Assembly: GCA_032358165.1 (NCBI GenBank) | Contig: JAALGY010000053.1 | Span: 1,674,001 to 1,738,000 of the forward strand | Source: Diplosphaera chodatii | Taxonomy: Eukaryota > Chlorophyta > Trebouxiophyceae > Prasiolales > Stichococcaceae | Direction of reading: 5' to 3' | Length of the DNA: 64,000 nt | In this document: positions 1 through 9,369 of the stretch, one piece after another | Position numbering within the stretch: position 1 is the first letter of the stretch | Layout: every line of letters starts with the position of its first letter | Notes under the pieces: model-generated | Told to the model about the DNA's origin: nothing | What the model saw: the letters and a program-made list of their open reading frames with translations, nothing else | Database searches by the model: none | Made by a program: the position numbers and the translations under genes

Positions 1-1017
1 AAGGTTGTGGGTGCTGACAGGCAGGGTCACCGCCCACACTGTCGGGACTGCGTGCGTCTTTTCAACTGCAGCGCCGCGCACACCTCGCTGGCCGCAAAGC
101 AGAGAAACCAAGGGTTGAAGCAGGTGCACAAGGGGAAGGCCTCCTAGGAGCAGATCACCTGTCGGCCGAGCCTTGTGGGCCCCCGCAGGCTGCTGTGCAT
201 GCCGCCTGGATTGTCCATGCTTCCCTGACGACGCGCTATAGCTGGCAGCGATGGAGTTGTGCCTGAATAGCTGCCTTCACAAGAAGGCAGTTGCCTGTGC
301 TGGCTGCAACCGTCAGTGTGATCTGCTTTGGAGGCCAGCTGCAGCCATGTTCGTCGTCGGCAAGCTGATTACCCGAGTCGGTGGATCAAGTCGTCTTGTG
401 CATACTCGACACTTTACACCTAACATTGGACATATGCGCTGCATCCAAGTAGCTAAGATAGGTCTGCAAGCAACGCTGGACATACATAATCAGCACTCAT
501 TCAGTCCCAGAATATGCCACAGGGCGGGCACACAGGCCAAACTACTGGATGCAGTCGCACTCGCCTACTGTCTGCATTCACGGCCAGCATTACGACCAGA
601 CTCATTCATGACATATCGGGGAAGGGGTTCATTTCCGCGATGAAAAGCCACTCTCTCGGCCGCTCTGCATAAGCTGGTCATTCACAGATTGTCAATGCCG
701 AAAAGAATCGCCTCGCGCATGCTGACAGGGCATGAATATGTCGCCCGCAGCAGCCCCCGAGTACGTGTATTCTGCCCGAGGCCTGTGACTGAAATGCCGG
801 CCCGCTGCCATGTTGCACCATCGCCTGTTCATGGTGCTGCGATCATGCCATACACCGCCTGGGTGATGGAGTCGCCTGTGCTGGCTGCTTGCCGCCCTGC
901 CAGCCTGCTGTCAAGTCTCCCAACCGGCGAGTCGCCTCCCCACAGCCCTCGGCAAGCATCTGTGTGGTACCAAACCACTGGATTTCCCCCCTGCTGTCCC
1001 CGCAGCACCCAGAGGCC
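1..1017. other. region without a supported gene
   Basis: I find no exon chain with plausible splice sites or recognisable protein similarity here on either strand. Short open frames exist, for example 251-643 on +, but their composition is not protein-like. It may be intergenic or degraded repeat DNA next to the retrotransposon fragment that follows. Confidence 0.4.
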
Positions 1018-1377
1018 TCAGCCGGGCACCGCAACGTCTGCTGCAGCCTGGAACGTCGCCATCGCAGCAGGCACGGGCGTGCGCTGCGGGGACGACCTGG
1101 GCGCTGGCCGCACCGAAGGCACGCTGGCAGGCTTCTGCGGCGCCAGCTTGGCGGCCTGCTTGCCTGGCGGCGCCATGGCATCCACATCATCCCGCCAAAT
1201 TGACCCCATCTCCCAGGCGTCGGCGGCAGCGATGCGCGCGTTGCCGCCAAACGAGATGAAGGAGATGCCCGAGTCGGCATCCTCCGGCGGGTGGCCCCTG
1301 CGGACAGTGGATGCAACGCCTTCTCGAATCAGCATGCTGCAGCACCAGCACTCATCAGCGGCAGCCTGTGCATGCAA
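1018..1377 (-). CDS. possible 3' exon of an unknown protein
   Basis: A minus-strand open frame ends at 1018. Its middle part reads GISFISFGGNARIAAADAW and then runs Pro/Ala/Lys-rich, with the GC-rich third positions seen in the confirmed genes of this window. A splice acceptor (CCGCAG) could start the exon near 1310, or a Met near 1338 could be a start. No family is recognised. Upstream exons would have to lie where the retrotransposon fragment now sits, so the gene may be truncated by that insertion or may not be real. Confidence 0.22.
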   Translation of the reverse strand: MHAQAAADECWCCSMLIREGVASTVRRGHPPEDADSGISFISFGGNARIAAADAWEMGSIWRDDVDAMAPPGKQAAKLAPQKPASVPSVRPAPRSSPQRTPVPAAMATFQAAADVAVPG

Positions 1378-1457
1378 TGAACCCTGAGGTCACTGTCAGT
1401 GGGACAGACTGTCACAGACGGGAAGAAAGAAATAAAAAAAGAAAAAATTGGTTGGGC

Positions 1458-1475
1458 CTCGTCTCCTACATTCCG
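1458..1475 (+). repeat. left direct repeat flanking the retrotransposon fragment
   Basis: CTCGTCTCCTACATTCCG, matching 2641-2658 at 17 of 18 positions. Read as a target-site duplication. Confidence 0.55.
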
Positions 1476-2578
1476 TGGAGGAGTGCACATTTGGAGTGAA
1501 GATGCGCCTGCGACAACGGCGGCATAATGAAGCAGCCTTGGCACCTATCACGGAGGCCATACGGCATGGGCTCCACTCGGGGTCTTACATGCATGTGGAC
1601 GTGGATGACCCCACGAACCCAACTGACATAGGGGGCAATCCCCGCAGGGCGCTCACCTCATGGCTCAGGGGTGTTTACCAGCAGACTTCCTTCCCGGATA
1701 TCGTGCTCGTCGTTGGGCGGGACGCTCGTGGGAATTAGGTGGCCTGCAAAGGGGGTCCAGCTATATATCTGGTCGAAGTCAAGTACACTGAGGACTACAG
1801 TGTGCACGCGGTAGCCCAGGGCATCGCAATGGCACAGCACAGCAGGCTGCTCACCCACCTGAAGCGAAGATGGCCGGATTGGGACGTACAAGTCCTGCCT
1901 TTGGTCTTTGGGTCTTTTGGCACCGTGAGAACGGAGACAGAGCAACATCTCGGCACCCTGGGGGTAGATGATCAACAGGAACTCAAGGCTCTGCTGGAGA
2001 CCGTGCACACCTGCAGCATTGAGTACACGGTGAAGATCCTACAGGCGCACAGGGAGCCCAGCAAGTATGCGACTGTCACAGAGACACGCAAGCGCAAGGC
2101 CATGCGAACCCCGCAGAGGCGCAGGTATCAGAAGCGGTCCAAGCGAAGGAAGGGTCAGCAGAATGGCGCGGACTCATACGAGGAGGACTGCAGCAGCGAG
2201 GTGGTACCTCAGGCCAAACTCCAGCCCTGCCACTCAATGCGGACTAGATGCAGCAAGAGGATGGCGCATGACGCTGACCTACACTGCGGTGCTGACACAG
2301 AAAGACGGAGCACCCGCAGACGCAGGATAACAGAGGCCTACCACACTCCTACACCATCTGCAGTGTTCTCCACAGTGGTTGTGAACGACCACGAAGAGTT
2401 TCACGTGTTCATATGTCGAAATGGGGAGTGTCGCCAGAGGTCATCACCTCAGAAGAGAGCACAAGAACGAGACCCAAATGGACAGAGACCACGGAAAAGG
2501 ATCTGCTGCACGCTGTGTGCATGTGCAATCACTGTGCAATCGAGGGCTGAGAGGCCAAGACCGCTAGAACGGGATTAG
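1476..2578 (+). pseudogene. retrotransposon C-terminal endonuclease-like ORF, interrupted by TAG
   Basis: One reading frame runs through the segment except for an in-frame TAG at 1736-1738. Before the stop are RRHNEAALAPI and SFPDIVLVVG; after it are YLVEVKY, a QH...L helix and LPLVFGSFGT. PD followed by E-x-K in VEVKY is the signature of a PD-(D/E)XK nuclease fold, as in the C-terminal domain of many algal non-LTR retrotransposons. A Lys/Arg-rich tail and a few Cys residues follow (roughly 2080-2570). The TAG separates the two catalytic motifs, so this copy should not make an intact domain unless the stop is read through. No intron of realistic length removes it. Confidence 0.6.
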
Positions 2579-2599
2579 TCAACATTTGAAATCTTATTG

Positions 2600-2636
2600 G
2601 GCCGGCGAAAACCGGCCGACCACCCCTTTCTGGGGT
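2600..2636 (+). other. two tandem stem-loops after the retrotransposon ORF
   Basis: GGCCGG / CCGGCC pair around a CGAAAA loop at 2600-2617. Directly after it ACCCC pairs with GGGGT around a 5-nt loop at 2622-2636. They lie 21 bases past the ORF stop and end four bases before the right direct repeat, the place where LINE 3' ends carry structures bound by their reverse transcriptase. Confidence 0.5.
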
Positions 2637-2640
2637 CTCA

Positions 2641-2658
2641 CTCGTCTCCTGCATTCCG
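2641..2658 (+). repeat. right direct repeat flanking the retrotransposon fragment
   Basis: CTCGTCTCCTGCATTCCG, differing from the left copy at 1458-1475 by one A/G change. Confidence 0.55.
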
Positions 2659-2815
2659 GACTCTGCAGTGTCCTCCACTTCTCCTTCAGCATTCAATCCA
2701 TGAGTACTGCCTTCTGTGACCATCTACGCAGCTGAAGACAGCCGTTTCGACGGCGTTCCGCCAGCTGTGCCGCAGCGACGCCTCGCGTTAACATCCGGTC
2801 TGAACGCAGACGAGA

Positions 2816-3565
2816 ATGACGTGGGCGCAGCCGGCACAACCGTCAGTCGGGCAGCAGGCGCAGTTCATCAGAAGCTTGTCTGGCGGCTGTGACCAGCGGC
2901 AGGCGTTCCAACAGCTGCAGCAGCTCCAGAGCGCAGCCAGCGCGCCAGCAGCGACATTGGCAGCCCTTGCGCCCACAGCCCATCGCTGCACCCGCTTCTG
3001 CGAGTTCGAGCACCTGTTCGGGAACGTGTTCCTGTGCAGGTCGTCGGGCAGCCACCACTGCTGCGACAGCAACTGCGATCAGACTGTCAGGGTGAGCGCA
3101 GCGCCCCCTGTGTGGCATGTGCAGCTGCTCTCATCTGCTACAGCCTCGGTGTACCTCCCATCACCCGCTTGATGCAGCTCTCCTGCAATCTTATCGGGCA
3201 CACACCGCGCTGCCAGTGCATCTGTTCCAACCATCAGGCCCTGAAATGTGCAGGTGGATCCGTATTCATCGGTTTGCCGGCTAAGCAAGAAGGTGTTCCA
3301 CACTCCACAGCTGGCAGCACGCCAGGTAGAACCAATGCTATACTTGTACCGTTGCATTCACCATCTGCTCAGGGTCACCACATGCACGCCCAATGCACAT
3401 TGATGCACCTTGGATGGCCTTCATGTGACTGACGGTGTGATAATGGTCATGCAGAGCTCTATGAAGCGGATGTCGGAAGAGGCTCTCACGGAGGGACACG
3501 AGCTGCTGGAGTCAACAGCGAAGCGACAGTCATGTAATGGCATGCCGCAGCATGCACACTACTGA
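2816..3565 (+). CDS. Cys/His-rich zinc-binding-like protein (partial model)
   Basis: Exon 1 (2816-3091) opens with ATG, has a Gln/Ala-rich start, then a dense Cys/His block: C-x3-C-x-F-E-H, VFLCRSSGSHHCC, SNC. It ends at a GTGAGC donor in phase 0. The spacing of Cys and His suggests a small metal-binding module, of a kind I associate with uncharacterised plant and algal proteins, some annotated as F-box-like; I cannot name the family securely. A plausible second exon lies near 3238-3290 (KCAGGSVFIG). A charged C-terminal exon may lie at 3455-3565 (KRMSEEALTEGHELLES, stop TGA). The junction between those two does not resolve into one phase, so everything after exon 1 is provisional. Confidence 0.45.
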
Positions 3566-4363
3566 CGTCAGCTGGAAACCATCTGAACCCGCTTCTGAAA
3601 GAGGCTAGCGAGACAGCACTGGTCTCTTGTTTTTGTCACGTCCGCATAGGCGGGCCAGCCGAACTGTCGTCACCATGGTTGCACCATCTGACGCCCTGAC
3701 GGATCTTGATTGACTGACATGACCGCGTGCTCCGAGTGGCTTTCGCAGCAGTGCTTATGTTGAGCACTGACCGGGTGTATCCTTCCGGGAGGTTGGATCA
3801 TTGATGACGTGCTTTCTCGCTTGGAGTGTAAAGGGTTTGTAATCGATGTTGCCGAGATCATGTTTACGGTACTCGTCACAAGTGCATCGGGGCGGTTATA
3901 CATACCTTAGCGCTTTTGCAGTTGTATGATTAAACATACCATACATTGCCTCACATCGCCTTGCCCCTTGACCTGCAGCTATACTTCACATTGAACGTGG
4001 GTAAGTGAGCGGCAATGTGCCTGCTGCAGGCAATGTCGTTAATGACATGTCAGATGTCACAGTATCTGGCGCCAGCTGGCATAACAATGCACCATCGCAT
4101 GTCGCAGCCAGATGTTGTTATCTTCTGTGCGGGTATCATCGCAGCGAAGTACGAGAACCACACGTGGACGATGTACATGTTACCTACCGCTTGCCTCTCA
4201 AACTAACCTGGTTTTGAAGTGGCCGCTGCGCATGTGAAGTGTGCGCCAGGTTTCGCAGCAGCTGTTGCTTAGTCGGCGAGCAAACATGGACGGATTGGAC
4301 TGACTTTTCAACCTGTGCGTCTGCTGCTCGAGCTTCCCCGAAAGGCAGCAAGTAGGTTCAGGC
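3566..4363. other. intergenic, nothing recognised
   Basis: No exon chain or repeat is convincing here. It should contain the 3' end of the preceding gene and the promoter of the methyltransferase gene. Confidence 0.5.
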
Positions 4364-5745
<1,382 letters not shown>

Positions 5746-5781
5746 CACCTATTGTCTCTGGATGCCAGGTGCTGCCTGTGG

Positions 5782-5786
5782 TTACA
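5782..5786 (-). terminator. TGTAA polyadenylation signal candidate for the MRS2 gene
   Basis: TGTAA on the minus strand 27 bases past the MRS2 stop. On the plus strand a TGTAA at 5987-5991, inside the MRS2 3' exons, is the first such motif after the methyltransferase stop, so the two transcripts may overlap. Confidence 0.4.
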
Positions 5787-5812
5787 ACTGCTGTACTGAT
5801 GCCTAACGTTCC

Positions 5813-8795
5813 CTATTGGAACATCAACTTCTTCCACCAGCAGTACCTGTGCATCACACGCTGCGGTGAGCACATCGATATAGCAGACTGCAACAGCATC
5901 AGGCTGAAGCACGCATTGGAAAGCAGCTGGGCCACCCACCAGAGGAAAACCAGATACGATACTATACAGAGCCCAACGGATAGGAATGTAACCTGCACAC
6001 ATAAAACAGCTGCGCGTTGACGACATTTGAGCTGCTGCAATAGACTTGATGTCAACTGCCATTACGGAGTGCCGAAGTGCGACTGCTGAAACGCACCGAA
6101 TAAAACCATGGGTAGCTCTGCGGATGCGTGTTGTTGAGGTTCATAGCGAACCAGCCCGTCACCACTGTGATGATGCTCTGCACACCACATGACCGCTGTC
6201 AGAGGACCATGCAGCAGGCGACGGCCAGCTGCATCAGCTGTGGGGCAGGCAGCATGGCGTCATTGCATCTAGCACATTCACCGCATACCATCGAGATCAT
6301 CGCAGCGGTAGCCAGGAGATCCATGCGGATGAGCTGGTTCCTGTGCTCATCCTGCACTGGCGTGAGCACATGGTCAAGGCATCACCGAGGGAGTATGCTG
6401 AGGAAACTGAACCATGACTCGAGTGCAATCAACCCGACCCGACAACGACAGTGAGTGTACAACACCAGTGCACACCTGCTCGATATCAATGTAGTCCTGC
6501 ACATTGAATGACGGTTCGTCACATGCCGGGCTGGGGGTGCAGGTGACAGCGTCAAAAAGGCAGCAGCATGTGACGAATTGTTGCCGAGCTGCCCTTGACG
6601 TCAACACACCACGCACCTCGGTGTCATCGACATACTCGTACAGGGTGGCAAGCTTGCTCTCCGTGCTGGACACCTGCAATGCGCAGCAGCAGGAGCCAAC
6701 CATGAAGACATGTAGCTGAGGTGGTGTCGCTGATGCCGACATCCATGGTGCATGCAGTTGGTCAGTTACGCAAAGTCAAGCTGCTACTCTGGCAGCGGCT
6801 TGTCAGCGTCAGAGGTATCCCCCCATCGTGCCAGCCCTCGGCAACAGGCGCACATGCCTGCATGAAGTACGCCTCAAGCAGCTGCTCCACGTAGTCCAGG
6901 GCCTCCTCCGCGCGCGCCCGCGCCTCGTCCCCCTCCTGCTCGGGGCCCGGCGTCGCCGGCTGCTCCTGCTCATGGCGGTGACAGCATGTGCCGTGACGAG
7001 GTTCCAATAAACATGACACGAAGGCGTCTCACAGCGGACTTGCTGTAAGATGGGCCACCATCAGTTGAGGTGAGTGAGCAGTGCACCCGGCTGCATGCAG
7101 GCCTCAGGCGAGTCACAAAACACCGCTGCATGTGTGTGCCCTCCAGGGCACCGCCATGTCTGGCGCACACGTGAGAGCACCCACCGGGGTGCCGTCGGCG
7201 GGGGCGGGGCGGGAGGCGTCCAGCGACAGGCGCTGCAGGGCGGAGGTGCGCGCGTCGGCCTCCGCCGCCTTGGCGCTGAGGTGCAGGTCCAGCATGTCCT
7301 CGTCGTCGTCCAGCAGCTTGGCCAGCAGCTCCTTCATCTGCACGGGCCACGCTTTTGGGTCGCCTGCCGCTGTGTTTGCCCACTGCATAGTGGCGCCTAC
7401 TGTGGTTGCAGCTGCATGACGGCGTGCATGTTTCAGACCGCCTCCGGACACCTCGTGGGCAAAAACTCTGTCGCATGCAATCGCTACACACCCAGCACCT
7501 CCGAACTGGCGAGACCTGCAGGGTCGACAGCACACACACCACGATGGGTGCTTCAGCACCAATACGATGTTGCGCAGCACTCACCGTCTCCACGCGTGTC
7601 TTCAGGCGCACGAGGCGCGTCTTCACCCGGCGCACGCGCTCCAGCGTGGTGGTCGTCACCCGCCGCGTCAGCGCATCCAGCGCAGGGTGCGCTGCTGCCT
7701 CCAGGTCCGCTGTCTGCTCCGCCAGATGGCGGCACACCTGAGAAAGGAAAGCGGGTGCGGTCGGCCCTTGGACTGCAGCTAACAATGTCTGCTGCCGGTT
7801 GCGGTAGGTGCTCTCACACGCTCCATAGTAGCTGCAAGGCTTGACGTGGGCACCGCAAAAGAGCTGTGACTGTAGCTGCTGGAACCCTGCATGCGATACA
7901 GCGGTTGAGACAGCGGAGCACCGGTACCCAAGTGACATGCAGCCGGCACTCACCATGTCGAGGGCGACTTCAAGGGCGCGCAGCTCGAAGGGCGAGTCCA
8001 CTGGGGGCGCGGCCTGGTCCTCCTCTGGCTGCTGCACATCGCTGTCGTTGCCGCCACCGCCGCCGTGGCCGCCACGGTGGGGTGCTCCGTTGCCGGCGCC
8101 GGTGCAGTCGGCAGCGGAGCCCTTGCCGCCGAGCCGCTGACTCAGCGTCTCCACGAAGCTGATGGCGTTCTGCTCCTCTGCGGGGGCAGATGACAGCGAC
8201 GTGAGATTTGCCACGACTCCAGGCATTGGTTCTACGTAGGGCTGTTCTCTTTCCACGGGCCTGGACCGCGCTGATGCGCCTGACTATCTGGGAGCTCACC
8301 TGGGTTCAGGATCAGCACGCAGTCGCGCGTGATGACGGCTTTGACAAACTCCAGGTTCAGCACCAGCGCCGCGTCTCTTGCCAGGATGGCCGACGGGTAA
8401 GATGTTGCCAGCTGGGGGTCCAGAAGCCGCAGGTCCCGCAGCTATGTGGGCAACACCGTCGTCAACAATAACTGTGTCGGTTGCCTGGCACACCATGCAG
8501 GCAGCGCTGGTCATGGTGCCGCCAGGAAGTTGCACGGTGGGTGCCGTTTTGCATCTGTCAGCAGCACCTGGATGCCTGTCTGCTCCGCTATCTGCAGTTT
8601 GTCGGCATGCACCACGGCGGTGTGGCCACTGGCCTGCAGCCGCAGCCACTTCCGAGATGTGCGCTGGTGCTTGCGCTCCAGGCGCTGCTCCAGAAAGGGC
8701 TGCTTGAGGAATGCGCTCTCCAGCTCGGATGCAACGGAGTCGCTGCGCTTCAGCGGCATGCTCAGGGACGGCCGCGGGCTGGGCTTGGTGAACAT
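5813..8795 (-). CDS. MRS2/MGT-type magnesium transporter with AMN in place of GMN
   Basis: Thirteen exons (transcript order): 8568-8795, 8300-8441, 7954-8177, 7585-7737, 7185-7337, 6858-6965, 6617-6673, 6476-6496, 6289-6351, 6208-6237, 6097-6177, 5940-5992, 5813-5846; 448 residues, the usual plant MRS2 length. Family landmarks in order: [37 protein letters not shown], the [15 protein letters not shown] helix, [26 protein letters not shown], the first transmembrane helix ending FAMNLNN, and a second helix ([18 protein letters not shown]) with basic end. A Gly-rich linker (about residues 120-160) is unusual. Intron 6 begins with GC (CAG|GCATGT). Exons of 21 and 30 nt encode parts of the helix leading to the pore. 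It should conduct Mg2+ across an organellar or plasma membrane, if the altered signature permits. Confidence 0.93.
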
Positions 8796-9369
8796 CGCTG
8801 CGACTCGGCACCCAGGAGCTGCAGCGCTTCACGGCAGGTGCACGCGGGCTACATCCCGCCCCACTCTGTTTGTGTTGACATATTGTTTCTGAGGTTAACC
8901 ACACCAATGTTCGATCAAGTGTGAGATGTCACTGTGACCTCAGCATGCGCATGCGGAGGGAATGTGACTTGCATCTTGGCGCCCGCATGTGGTCACGTTG
9001 CCAGGCTGTCGGGCCCGCTTGCCGGCCACGCACTCACAACGAACTACAGGTGTGGTGGCTGGTTTGCACTATGCTGCAAAATACGCAGTGCAAAGCTCCA
9101 CCCCTCCATGGCGCCTGGTTGTAGCGCTGTACCTTCCAAGCTTCCATCATCAGCAGATCATGGGATGTGCAAATGCCGTCACTTCCTATGTGGCACCATT
9201 TGTGCTGAAGCAGTGCCTTCCTGAGCTGCAGCCGGAAGGCACAGCAGCGCCTCAGGACGCATCCATGTTCTCGAATGTCTCAGATCATCCATAGTGACTG
9301 AGGCCACCAGCCACCTATCCGGTGCAGATGACGATCCACTGTCAGCACCTACCTGCTCGCTGCTGACGT
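8796..9369. promoter_or_regulatory. divergent intergenic region between MRS2 and esterase genes
   Basis: Start codons of the two genes face away from each other across about 570 bp. No exon with family similarity was found in it. An upstream 5' exon of the esterase cannot be excluded. Confidence 0.45.

Larger units (their letters stand above)
1458..2658 (+). mobile_element. 5'-truncated non-LTR retrotransposon copy with target-site duplication
   Basis: The segment is bounded by an 18-bp direct repeat with one mismatch (1458-1475 and 2641-2658). Inside is a single coding stretch resembling the C-terminal PD-(D/E)XK-type endonuclease region found at the end of green-algal LINE-like polyproteins, with no reverse transcriptase upstream. 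Two short stem-loops follow the stop codon, immediately before the second repeat. That order (repeat, 3'-terminal part of the ORF, 3' UTR hairpins, repeat) fits a copy truncated at its 5' end during target-primed reverse transcription. The family assignment rests on the motif pattern alone. Confidence 0.55.

Noticed and set aside
2816..3565. Naming the Cys/His-rich gene as F-box protein SKIP31
   Set aside because: The Cys/His spacing resembles that protein's tail only loosely and no F-box is present, so no name was assigned.
7113..7580. Long unspliced frame through MRS2 exon 5 and its flanking introns
   Set aside because: Only 7185-7337 matches the family; the flanks are introns with GT-AG borders.
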